Part shown: positions 44,301-53,724 of the stretch, one piece after another
How positions within the stretch are numbered: the stretch's first letter is position 1
Layout of the letters: every line of letters starts with the position of its first letter
From: Gerris lacustris
Lineage: Eukaryota > Arthropoda > Insecta > Hemiptera > Gerridae
Length of the DNA stretch: 64,000 bases
Direction: 5' to 3'
Assembly: GCA_951217055.1 (NCBI GenBank)
Contig: OX578281.1
Span: 27,514,101-27,578,100, forward strand
The notes under the pieces: model-generated
What the model saw: the letters and a program-made list of their open reading frames with translations, nothing else
What the model was told of the DNA's origin: nothing
Database searches by the model: none
Program-made: the position numbers and the translations under genes

Positions 44301-46561
44301 TTAAAAAAAAGGGATTAAGAAGAGAAATTCACAAATGATTTATCCCTCCATATCTTAGTTTTACTAAGCTTATTGGAAACAACAACATCAGAATATAACA
44401 GGCCTGAGCATCTCTCTTGTCGGACAAAATATAGCCTAATTAACGTTGAGTCCTTGATGATCTGTTCCAGTATTCCAATATTTGATTCTCAATACATCTA
44501 TAATACCGAATTCCGTGTTTTTTTTATTTTGTATTATAATATATTTATCACAGTTTATACTTATTCTTTTTACAGAGTAAATCAGGTACAGGTGCTGGCA
44601 AGAAGATTATCTATGGTTGTTCCACTCTCAATAATTCTGAACAATTTCTTAAACAGGTATGGAAACTTTTTATTTAAAAAAAAATACAAATTACAATGAA
44701 CCTCCATAAAATGACCACGACCACTGAAGGGATCAACTGAAAGTGGTCTAGGAGATCTGTAGCCACCATTCTAAGTTCTGACCACGCCCATTGCTGGTGG
44801 TGATCAGAACTTGGACTGACCACCACCACTGTCATTGAAGTTATAATTTTAATGGCAGGAGTGTCGACTGCTCTCCTGTACAATCTAGTTAAGAAGGCCC
44901 CCTGAACTTCTTATGGGATTAGTTAAAAGGGCCCAATTAGGGTCCTCTTATTGAGACTTATTCTAAGTGCTTATTCTTCTTATTGAGACTTATTCTTATT
45001 AAGTCTTATTTCTAAGTGCTTTTGAGGTTCATGGGTTGAATCCTGACTCTGGCAAAGATCAGTGTTGGGACCCAAGTTCAGTGTTGACCCAGCATCTTGC
45101 TATAAATGAGTGGCTACTTAAGTGAAGTGGCTTCTATCCAGTTGCAAAATGCTAATCATATGGCTTTTATAGCTGATGGAATGACACGCCAACCCCATGC
45201 AAACTCTTTGACAGGTCTAAGCTGTCCACAGGCCCAAGAGTATTATTAAGAAAAGCTCAAATGAGCTGCTATGTTCAAACAATATTCTTCCTTTTGTCCT
45301 TTTTTCCCTGGAATACTCCTTATACAGAATTGCAGATTGTCTCCTTCAAAATCGTTGCCCACCATTGCTATGAAGACTAGAAAAAACATCTCTAGCACTT
45401 TGTAGCTTCTCATGGCAACTAGTTAGAACAAGATAATGTGCAATTTTAATTTCAATTTAATGAAATAAACATTGCCAATTAGAGTGGCATATAGCTTCCT
45501 CAAGTCCTATCGAGTTTACTTTAATGATTTTAGGCTTTTAAAATCCATTAGTTTCTAATGTATTTAATTTCCCTTGAATGAAGCCTGGTCACCTGGTCTC
45601 GAGGTCCCTAAGCTCGATGTGCTATTGAAGAGGTAGGTCAAATGGAGAGGTGGGGGAACCAAGCCATCTCCTATTCCCCTCGTCTATCTCCTTCCCCCCA
45701 TTCTCTCCATAATAAAAACTATTTAGTTTTAGCAATCTTTAACACTTCATAGCGGTGTCGCTGTTGGTTTTATTAAAAAATTATATTTGAAAAAAATGTT
45801 TGTCTCATTGAGTAGACAAAGTTAGATTTTTTTCCCCCGACCTAAAATTCCGATTTTAAATTTAAAAGTTCATGTTTATGCGAGTGTGAACGCTTGGGCA
45901 GATAACGTTGTCCAATGAACTCGTCCTGGGCATTGGTAAAATGAACATGTCTACCAAATTTCATCAAAATCGGTCCACTTTTACTCAAGTTATTGTCACA
46001 GTATTGACACTCAGACCGACAGACAGACAGACACAAGACCAAAAATGTTCCCTGATGTCTGAAACGAATTTTTAAAATCGGAGACATACATTTTTTTCTT
46101 TCTCAAAAGTGAAAACAGAAAAGACAATGCTTCCGTTACCTTCGGTAAGCTCGGAAGCAAAATATAAAATATCAGTTCCATTACTTTATTTACAGACCTT
46201 GTAATTTGTACTTGAAATATTTATGTGTATCCTTCTACTCCTATCTAGATTTTCTTTTCAAAAAACCCTACATACCAACAACGAGGCACTCGACACTACA
46301 TCCCCAAGAACCTTAAACATTTTTCCCTCACATAAAATATTATCTTCTAGATGTTTGAAGTTTATAATTGATCAGCTCATTCATGATAACCAAACAAAGA
46401 GGTTGAAACCTGTCTACATTATTATTTTTATTTATTTTTTAGAGTAATTTGGTAAATTTTAATTCAATGTGATTAAATTTCTCAAAATCTTAGTAGACAT
46501 TTTAATTTTTTTTTTCTACAATCTGTTTCAGCTGACTCTACTCGGGAAGGAAATCCAATGA
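29347..46561 (+). CDS. Slh: Sly1/SCFD1 orthologue, Sec1/Munc18 family
   Basis: SM-family protein that acts with syntaxin-5-type SNAREs in vesicle fusion between endoplasmic reticulum and Golgi; cytosolic, membrane-associated. Fifteen coding exons, all with GT-AG ends: 29347-29374, 31468-31627, 32884-33097, 33386-33473, 33845-33934, 34977-35118, 35452-35652, 37255-37345, 39242-39377, 40416-40600, 40938-41017, 43062-43200, 43767-43955, 44576-44656, 46532-46561. Joined they give 617 aa, close to the roughly 640 aa of vertebrate SCFD1. Diagnostic segments: YDRFGQDIISPLLSVKELR (residues 37-55), DVPAVYFCMPSEEN (exon 3), DRTVDMATPLHHTWTYQ (about 250-266), DNTAKLSSAVNSLP (exon 9), EDKMRLFLIHYI (exon 10), FVMEGVKNLVVK (exon 12) and VGGGNYIEYQNL (about 565-576). 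The start ATG is followed by RDKQIAALKQML, as expected for the family's N-terminal helix. The last exon codes only LTLLGKEIQ. No canonical AATAAA is seen in the 300 bases after the stop. The frame is intact throughout. The Drosophila orthologue is called Slh; I use that symbol. Confidence 0.96.
30530..30610 (-). repeat. Terminal-hairpin family, 5' fragment
   Basis: GGGCTGTAAAGCTTAAAATC, then ATTAATGGACGTGATAGG, then CAAGGAAGCTATGTTCC: the reverse-complemented 5' end of the family. It lies in SCFD1 intron 1. The 73-codon open frame ending here (30380-30601) is therefore partly repeat and not a gene. Confidence 0.65.
30979..31153. repeat. 68-bp-stem hairpin in SCFD1 intron 1
   Basis: The arms 30979-31046 and 31086-31153 are inverted complements with a loop of 39 bases. 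Over 68 positions I find one mismatch and one position that would be a G-U pair in RNA. The arms include TTTTTGGTAGTATTCATACT and its complement. The stem is transcribed as part of the SCFD1 pre-mRNA. It could be a very young inverted duplication, a short palindromic transposon, or a source of small hairpin RNAs. No function is shown. Confidence 0.9.
31800..31995 (+). repeat. SINE-like copy in SCFD1 intron 2
   Basis: GGTTTCAATGCCATGGGTAG near 31800 looks like a decayed B box. Then come TGGTGGTACATTGGTGTTTG, AAGTGGCTTAACTCCATGC, GGCTTAATTGGTTGCTTC and AAACAAATGTTTCATCCTTC, in the order of the 3' half of the 42448-42905 element. Confidence 0.5.
32037..32168. mobile_element. Small inverted-repeat element in SCFD1 intron 2
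   Basis: Left end TGATTCTGACAGCTTGGGAA, right end TTTCCTACACTGTCAGAATT: imperfect inverted repeats about 130 bases apart. Internal AAATCTCAAGATCTCATTAG recurs in relatives at 34737-34920, 50946-51082, 51530-51725 and 53860-54075. No target duplication was established. Confidence 0.55.
32375..32576 (+). repeat. B-box repeat family copy, 3' half
   Basis: ATGTCATATTTCGTCAAAAT, TTTAGGCTCCACGTGTCTGC, CCTCAAAACGTGTAAATCC and CACAATACTTTCTCTTTG, ending in ATGAGAAAG. Lies in SCFD1 intron 2. Confidence 0.7.
34737..34920. repeat. Relative of the 32037 inverted-repeat element
   Basis: GTTGGCCCAACTTTCTAGCC, AAAATCACGAGCTTTCATTG, GGCTTCCTATTTTTTTTTAC and CCCACACTGCTAGGGATAAC follow the order of the family near 32037 and 53860. 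Lies in SCFD1 intron 5. Confidence 0.45.
38098..38250. repeat. T-rich low-complexity tract (TTTA/TTAT)n
   Basis: Irregular TTTA, TTAT and poly-T repeats in SCFD1 intron 8. Confidence 0.9.
38818..39118 (+). repeat. Terminal-hairpin family, internal fragment
   Basis: About 300 bases nearly identical to 23754-24052 (GAAGTTTGGCGGTATTTTGA; AATTATATTCGCTTATAA; TTAATGGAATTTCATCG; CTTCAAAATGGC). It lies in SCFD1 intron 8 and lacks both family ends. Confidence 0.75.
42448..42905 (+). mobile_element. tRNA-derived SINE in SCFD1 intron 11
   Basis: The head has an A box (TAGCCGAGCG, 42458-42467) and a B box (GGTTCGATCCC, 42519-42529) separated by tRNA-like sequence ending GTGCCA, similar to Leu/Ser-type tRNAs. 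It is not a functional tRNA: I see no acceptor-stem complement. The body contains a 54-base direct repeat (42565-42618 and 42668-42721, GCAGGGCGAGGGACACCC core). The 3' part contains AGGGCCTAAGTGATGGCC and GGTTCGAACAAGTGGTTCGT. The 101-codon minus-strand frame (42470-42775) is within the SINE and is not a gene. Confidence 0.82.
44777..44813. repeat. Short hairpin in SCFD1 intron 14
   Basis: GTTCTGACCAC and GTGGTGATCAGAAC pair imperfectly around a loop of about 11 bases. The flanks (44715-44885) contain further CCAC/GTGG words. Possibly the remnant of a small inverted-repeat element. Confidence 0.45.
45005..45310 (+). repeat. SINE-like copy in SCFD1 intron 14
   Basis: GAGGTTCATGGGTTGAATCC at 45025 resembles a B box. 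The following ACTCTGGCAAAGATC, TTATAGCTGATGGAATGACA and ATGTTCAAACAATATTCTTC fit a diverged copy of the tRNA-headed family. Confidence 0.45.
45475..46160 (+). mobile_element. Terminal-hairpin repeat family, complete copy
   Basis: Starts CCAATTAGAGTGGCATATAG and ends with the intact hairpin at about 46127-46157 (GCTTCCG-TTACC-TTC-GGTAA-GCT-CGGAAGC). Between them are GAATGAAGCCTGGTCACCTG, TCGAGGTCCCTAAGC, a GACAGACAGACAGAC run and TTCCCTGATGTCTGAAACG. No terminal inverted repeats and no protein. It lies in SCFD1 intron 14. Confidence 0.75.
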
Positions 46562-49500
46562 AAATTTACTCCTCTCTTAATTACTCTGATAAATGAATTA
46601 TTTTCTATGTTATGCTTTGTTTTCCTCCAAATATTTGTCACCAAAATGTTGATTGTTATTTTAAAGAGAATTTTATTTCTATTTGTAAAGATAAAAAAAA
46701 AAAAATCACAATATTGTAATTTATTTTGTATAATACTTATTTAAATTATTACGATATTTTATTTAATCATTAATATTTAAAGTTTATTATATTTTCTTCT
46801 TTTTTTACTTGTTTTGTACCCTTTATATTTTACTGTATTCCGAAATACTTAAAATTCAAGCTGCCCTCGAATTTAAGCCGCAATCAGGTTTTAAAACTTA
46901 AAATTTGGGGAAAAATTTAACTGTTATATGATATACTTAAAATTTAAGCTCTACCCTAATTTTGCGGATTCTTACTTCTATAGTTCCAAGGCAAGATGAA
47001 TTATTAGCCTAAGAGATAAGAGCAGTATCATTACTTCCCTGTTAACAATATATCTTACTTTTTATAAAATTTGAAACTATAAAAAAAATCTTGCATTGAA
47101 TTTGATTCAGCAAAATGTTGGCGCATGGGTATAAAACCTTTTGTAAACGATTCCCAAACGATCCGTGGGACGATACAAAGGAGAGTACAAATAGAGGGGT
47201 TCGGAACAAACCTAATATACATAAAAATAACTATCAAATAACTGTTTCAGTCTTTTAACTGTTTTTCTTCTCTATTTAGACTTTAAGGGTAGTATAATAA
47301 AAAAAAAATCTTAATTAATTTTTTTCAAGACTATAAATATCTTCAGACATTTTTATCTTTTATTACGATGTCAAAGTCATTAATTTATAAAACAAATAGT
47401 AAATTTATATTTGAATTCACTAGTCGCTTCCTCGTGGAGATAAATGTTCTTTATTTAAGACCAGTGTTTGATTTCTGACGGTCGCCCAGACAGAAGATTG
47501 TTGGTCCTCATGGGGCTTTTATTTTTTACCAAACAACAGTTATAAAATGCTCGGAAAAGCGTTAAAATAACATTTAAAATGTCAAAACTTTTGGGCCACA
47601 AGATCACAGAAGTGGAACCTCTTTTTTTACAAATCAAGCACTGTTTAGGACTATTAAATAAATTAATTACAACTGAAGATGTTTTTTTTAAAAAAGCCAA
47701 AATGTATCGTCAGAATGATGATTCATTCCACAGAACACTAATGTGCTCTGATGGTTTTTATTACTTCGCTTCATCTACCATAAAAAAAAATCTATTTAAA
47801 GAATACGAGGGTGATACAGGGGTATCTATCATATTAATTTTTAATAATTAACCTTAATATGAATTTTATTTTAATTTTAAAAAAATTGAACATACTGTAC
47901 AGATTTTTTTTTATTTATTTATTTATTTTTTTTTTACTGTTTAAAACACAAGGAGGAGTTTTGATAAATAATGTCTTTTTCTCTAACACCCACAAATTGA
48001 CAAGATTTTCCTCATTCAATACTCTGGACGCCACTGTATGTGTATGTTCTCATATTTTGTTCATTTGAGTAATTTTATTTTGTCTAATTGCAATAAGTTA
48101 GAATAAATTAAAACTTTTTTGTAAATTTTAGCCCATATTATGAAATTAAATGAGATTCGAGAAGGTAATTTAACTTAAGAATAAATTAGAGGAACCATCT
48201 AAATTTGTTTTAAGGTTTGTCAGTAACGTTATTTTAAGTATCCTCGTAAAATAAAAGCAGAAGTGTTGTCTGTATTCCTTAAAATGGATGAAATTTAATA
48301 TCTTTTAGTTTGTAAAAGAAATTTAAAGCTGAATGGCATTTATGAGGAATCTCCTCCTTTTAATTTCGATGAGTTATCAGAGTTTTAAAACATGGGTGCA
48401 TCAATCTTGAAGGTGGTCCACATGAAAATTGTCCAAAAAGTGCAGCACTACCAGAAATTGGTGAAAAAAAAAAAAAAAAAAAAAACATTTTGTGATTTTG
48501 AATAACCTATCTAAATAGTTTGGGAGATCTATTACCATAAACATTTAAATAAAATGGCTGCCATCTTGAATCAAAATATCCGGACTAACGGCGGAAGTCT
48601 ACATCATAATAGCACGTTTTGATAAAAATTTGTGATTCCAGAATTAACAGTTTTCAAGGTATGGTGATTGGGTGAAATTTGGCCATAAGAGTAGCAGATT
48701 AATGGCCGTCATCTTTTAAATGAGAGTATTTTGGGAGAAAACTATGCCAGTATTTTTACCATGGGATAATATGAGAGATATGGGTGCCTAATTTGGTCCA
48801 GATACCTAAAATAGTTAATGAGCTTATAAAAAACATACACACAAACAAACAGCCACAGACTTTTATATATATATATATATAATGTATGTGTAAAGATAAT
48901 TTTTTGATAAAAATATAGTATATTAACTATATTGTATATTAACAATATAGCCATTATATTAACTTATTGTATTTAGGAGATATTTTTTTTAGTGATAATT
49001 TTCTATTACTTAGGAAATTACTAAACTGTAATAAAATATAAGTTGTTGCATTTTTTCGGGAGGCCCATAATTATATTTTTTGTTCTATATATATTTCTGT
49101 TTCTGTGTAGTAGGATATTAGAAAAAACCTATTTACATATTTTTAAAAAACATTACACCTCTGTGCCCCCCCCCTCACCTCGAAAATTCTAGAAAAAAAA
49201 TCAGTGTGAATGAGAACATTAAAAATTCTGACGTATTATTCTGTAAAATTACGGAATATGATATGACATTCTTTATTATTATAAAGAAGATAAGGATTGT
49301 CGGGATTCTCTATAGACATCCCTACATAATATAAATGTTACTATAGAAATCCCAACGTAATTTAATGTTACCCCTACTACAATTTTTTCTTTAAATCCGA
49401 AGATGTACCCTTTCATTTCACTGAAATGGTCGAAATATATGAAAACACTCTGTAGAAAAAAATAACAAATATGTGTTAATAATAATTACATAAAATTAAA

Positions 49501-49639
49501 CAGGATTTATTAGTTTTAATTTAATTACCGATTAATAATAAATATTGTTTGCATATTTTAATTAAATAAATTATTTATAGAATAATTTTATTTAGGGAAA
49601 TTTATTGTGAAGTGTATTTTATTTCTTAACCTCAATGAC
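46562..49639. other. Intergenic region downstream of SCFD1
   Basis: Contains the SCFD1 3' untranslated region (length unknown) and AT-rich DNA. A 90-codon frame at 47579-47851 and an overlapping 81-codon minus-strand frame (47455-47700) lack any recognisable domain, signal or splice context; I leave them uncalled. A short TA run lies at 48863-48882 and poly-A at 48464-48485. Confidence 0.5.
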
Positions 49640-49831
49640 AGTTGGTACGACTACTTGTTTCATTGTTTGTCGAAAATATGGCGAAAAACTAAAGAAACAT
49701 CTGCCGTACCAGTCGTATTTTTCATAAGTTGTTGTTTTTAAACGCGATAATATGTGAATTCTGTGTTAAAACTTTACTGAGAAGAACTTATATTATTGAA
49801 ATACTGATTTATGAAACACTTTACTCACCAA
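49640..49831 (+). promoter_or_regulatory. Possible 5' noncoding exon of the SR-rich gene
   Basis: A strong donor sequence (GTAAGT, 49832-49837) follows CTCACCAA. Upstream sequence is less AT-rich and contains an initiator-like TTTCATTG near 49655 and ATATGGCG near 49677. The first coding exon at 53713 begins with an acceptor, so an upstream exon must exist; this is only one candidate for it. Confidence 0.2.
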
Positions 49832-49837
49832 GTAAGT

Positions 49838-50945
49838 TACATATTGTTATATTTATAAAGTTATGATTGCTCTGACTAATCGATCGTGTGGAAGGGTGAA
49901 CTTTCAGCCTTTGTTCCCCTACAAAGTTAGGGGTCGTTGTTTATAAAAGTAAAATAGAATTATCGTTTTCCTTCATTTTTTTATCTATTATATCAGTTAA
50001 AATGAGCCGAATTTGTGCTGTTTTCGTTATGAATTTTAGTGTGCTTTGTTGAGGCGTGTTAAAGTACGTGATATAATATTGATAGTGGATGTACGTGCCG
50101 TATCTTCTTCGTAGAAACCAATCACATTATTTTAATTAACCGATTACCATATGGTAATAAAAGTTTCTTTGTATTATCTTTATTATTATTAATCTTCACA
50201 TCGATGAAGTTTTTGAAATTTGATCAAACTGCGTATTTTTATAGTTAATTTGATTATCGGTACTTTTGTCCGATAGTTTTATATATTACTTTTCCTATTA
50301 TTGTTCTCTATTATTCTGGATCTTTTTAAAATTTATATTTTATTTTTTTAAACATGTTTACTTTATCTAATTAATATTTATTTAGTTATTACAAAGGGAT
50401 TTGTTTAAATCTTTAGGAATCTTAGGTGTGTGCTGTACAGCACACTATGAAGAAAGATACGAAACAAATTTAGAATACGAGTGCCTAGTGTTATTAGGTT
50501 TCAAATGTGTTAGGTGTATAAATATTAAATGTGCATGTTTAATAATGTTTATTATATGGGGGGCTGATCTGCAGTCACTCGTGTGGTTACACACCTTTCC
50601 CCAACCTGCACTGGAGACTGCAGGTTTACTAAAAAATATATTTATAAATATATTTATACCTCTAATGTGTTGTACAGAGGACCCTTATTCCTTAAAGAAT
50701 TAGAAGAACAAATAAACCTTGGTATCAAGGTCTCACATACCATCTTCTCTGTGTCCAACATTTACCAAGGTCAAGTGAAATTACCGAGATAACATTTCTA
50801 TGACTTACTGGTTTTTAATACTTGCTACCTGCCTCTTTTGTTTGAAGTGTAATATTGAAGGTTGTAAAAATTAGAGTACTGTGTGCAATATTGCAAGTCT
50901 TGTTTGCAACAAGGCTTAAAACTTCTTACAACGGTCGTCCAACAA
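49838..50945. other. Gene-free stretch (intergenic or first intron)
   Basis: No supported gene. The frames at 50401-50703 and 50583-50792 overlap each other and carry no recognisable features. Confidence 0.45.
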
Positions 50946-51082
50946 TTAAAATTAATTCTGACAGTATAGGTAAAATGTAGTGACAGCCAATGATTTGACC
51001 ATGATGAGCCCAAGATTTGACATTTAGAGGTAGATCAAAATCTCAAACTCTTATTGGCTCTCTCTATTTTTTTACTTTCTCT
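50946..51082. repeat. Relative of the 32037 inverted-repeat element
   Basis: TTAATTCTGACAGTATAGGT at the left, then GATCAAAATCTCAAACTC and TATTGGCTCTCTCTATTTTT: same order as 32037-32168. Confidence 0.5.
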
Positions 51083-51084
51083 AT

Positions 51085-51500
51085 AAATGATCTCATTTAA
51101 GAGATTTTGATGGATTTACATGTTTTGAGGTCCTGTGAGCGTGATTCCTAAAAAGTTTTTTTTTTATAAATGTCGTGTGTACAGACGTGTAGTGCCTAAA
51201 CTACTGGGCTGATTTTGACGAAATTTGGCATACATGTTCAGTAAAAGCATACCCCGAGGTGAAATTGAGAAATTAATTTTAGCTCCAAATTTGGGGGCGC
51301 TACCCCTCAGTAACTCTGAAAAAAAAAATTCTTGAATACAATTCTGACAATTTCGATTTTTTATAATTCTAAAATGTGGTCTATTTAAATATAAATTTAA
51401 TGATATGTGCCGTTTTCCCAGGAAAATCTAGTTATTAGAAAATAGCCTAGAAAAGGGGATTTCTAGTAATTGACTAGAAAAGCGGGTCTATACTCGTGCC
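51085..51500 (-). repeat. B-box repeat family copy
   Basis: Reverse orientation: GAGATTTTGATGGATTTACA, GTTTTGAGGTCCTGTGAG, TGTGTACAGACGTGTAGTGC, GCTGATTTTGACGAAATTTG, TCCAAATTTGGGGGCGCTAC, CTATTTAAATATAAATTT and CCGTTTTCCCAGGAAAATCT. Truncated before the B box. Confidence 0.7.
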
Positions 51501-51529
51501 ATTTCACTTTGTTATTCTAACATCGTGGG

Positions 51530-51725
51530 AAAATAAAAAAAAATAAAAAATACAGGAGGGGAGCCAATGAGAGCTCGAGATTTTTGATTTTGGTGGGTAG
51601 TAGATTGGGCCAACTAGGCAAACAAAAATATCACATGATAACTTAAAATAACCGCCTAGTGGTTTTATTTTTTCCCTCACATAGGTTGGCCAATCAGAGC
51701 TGTCAAATTTACAAAGTATAATAGC
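51530..51725. repeat. Diverged relative of the 32037 element
   Basis: GAGCCAATGAGAGCTCGAG, TGGGCCAACTAGGCAAAC and GTTGGCCAATCAGAGCTGTC resemble the family words in either orientation. Ends are not defined. Confidence 0.35.
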
Positions 51726-52745
51726 GTGAGTATAGAAAAGGGGATCTCTGACTCAGCTACCCTTTCGATTTCCAAGTGTCCAGTTGGGGATCACAACTAT
51801 TGTCCATTGTCTCTGATTCTGATAAATGACGAAATGGCCTCTCCTTTGATCCATATCTTAAGTGGAGTCTCTAAGGCTGCTGTAGGGGTCGTCCTCATTG
51901 CTCCTGTTATGCTTCTACAAGCCAACCTCTGAATCTTGTTTAGACCCTTAGCCAAATTAGCTGCTCTTATCCTTGGCCACCAAAAATTATTATTATTATA
52001 GACTCAAATAGGGGAGACCAGGGCTGGTTGTTTTTTTTTATTTGGCCATTTCATAAGTCTTTTGAAAGTTATCACTTTAAGACCAGATATGGTCCATATA
52101 TGACTATATATGGACCAGATATGGGTGTAAATTTACGTTTTCAATTTTCTTTGCAAAAGGCCTATGGGCGTAAATTTACGTTTTCAAGTTTTTCTTGTTT
52201 GGAAGCACGGTACTGTCAGTGTAAATTTATTTAAGTATATTTAGCGCTATCTCTTGGCTGTCTGGCGTATTATGAATGTTCACATAAATAGCCCAGTAGA
52301 TAGAGCAAGTTTTGAAGATAGTAAAGAAATTATAGACGTGATTTCGTCATCTAGGGTTTGTCAAGCCTGTCAACGATGTGCCTTGTGCAGCTAGTCTCTA
52401 TGTAGGCTTTAGAGGTTTTTCGCTTTTATGAAATTCCTCAGGCATTACAAATCGTTTTATACCTAATTTACTATAACAATAATCTAGACTTTACCCAGTT
52501 TTTCCTACCCTTTTTTTATACACGCTTCTTACGTATTTATATATGATGACGTCTTAAAAAAAGTGTGATACATTTAGTGTGTAAGGTAGAAAAAACCTCA
52601 GGCCAGATGAACAACCTTACAGTTGTTCCTCAGTCCTCAAAGTGGTAATCCTTTGAGGACTTGTTGGACATTAGCCCTTTAAAACCAAATGTTGGCTACC
52701 TAAATTATTTTTTTCATAACCCATGGTGGGGTAAGTTTTTGCAGT
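51726..52745. other. Gene-free stretch
   Basis: No supported gene. GTGTAAATTTACGTTTTCAA (52126) and GGCGTAAATTTACGTTTTCA (52167) form a close pair of direct repeats, and ATATGGTCCATATATGACTA with ATATGGACCAGATATGG (52087-52125) is internally repetitive. Confidence 0.4.
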
Positions 52746-52747
52746 TA

Positions 52748-53152
52748 TACAGGGTATTTCAAAATTATTAAAACTATCAAAAAAAGTTTTTTTCCAAAAC
52801 TACTCTCATAAATTGTAAAACTTTTTAATATGTGTTTTTAAGTACTAACGTTGCTCTAAGTGACCTCAACAACTATATGACATCCTTTTACTAGACAGAA
52901 ACCTGAAACCACATTCTAGTGGGTATTTTAAATCATGCAGCCGTTAGAAATTGGTACATTCTTTTAGAATTACCCTCAGGGCCGTCCCTCGGGGGGGTCA
53001 ACCGGGTCAAGCTGACCCGGGCGCCACGTCCAGGGGGGCGTCGCTAGGCCCCCGTCTTAAAATACTAGGTGAATTTAGCAATAAAGGGGGGCGCCACATG
53101 TGCTTTTGACCCGGGCGCCTAAACCCCTAGGGACGGCCCTGATTACCCTGTA
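52748..53152. mobile_element. mariner-type MITE, host of a nested insertion
   Basis: Left end TACAGGGTATTTCAAAATT, right end (complement) TACAGGGTAATTCTAAAAG once the inner element is removed; about 15 of 18 terminal positions match. TA flanks both sides (52746-52747; 53153-53154), the usual Tc1/mariner target duplication. Without the inner element and its duplicated 8 bases it is 232 bp long. It encodes nothing. Confidence 0.7.
52977..53141. mobile_element. 165-bp hAT-type MITE with perfect 8-bp target duplication
   Basis: Inverted ends CAGGGCCGTCCCT on the left and AGGGACGGCCCTG on the right. ATTACCCT occurs immediately before (52969-52976) and after (53142-53149). The CAG...CTG ends and 8-bp duplication fit hAT elements. 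The interior is unusually GC-rich (GGGTCAAGCTGACCCGGGCG) and partly palindromic. Confidence 0.93.
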
Positions 53153-53724
53153 TATTGGTAAAGGCATTTGTGTGTTGAGAGTTGTTAGAAATTTTTGGAC
53201 ACAATCGAGTAAAGCGTCTACCCTCATAAGTTTAAAGATCTAATAAACAGAGATAATTAAGCTTAATTGACATTGTTTTCAATAAATTATTACCAAAGCT
53301 ACATTAAAACCAATGAAGACTGCAGAACATATTTTATAGCACCTACTTTTTTTAATTTTGTGGTTTAAAACATAAATAAGTACATATCTAAAGAATGATA
53401 ATGGAAGAACTATGGTATCTTGTCCTTGACAGACTGAGACATGCGTTGTAGTGTAGACCTCTATACCACTTTATTTCAAATTTAATTCAGTACAACCTAC
53501 CCCCGTGTAACAACTAGCCCCGATCTCCCCTACCTCAAATTTTTGAGGGTGAAATAAACATTAATCATGAATTATCATGCTCACAATAGTTTTTATGTAA
53601 CAGTATGATTATTTATCATAATAATTTACCATAAATATGTAATACAATAGTTCTAATAATACTCTATACTATTAATGTAATTTTATTAATTAATTTAATA
53701 TTTATTTTGCAGAAAGTCTATCCA

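Noticed and set aside
47579..47851. 90-codon frame MSKLLGHKITEV...
   Set aside because: It looks somewhat protein-like but has no recognisable domain, no splice context and an equally long frame on the other strand. It may be a transposon remnant; a translated search would settle it.
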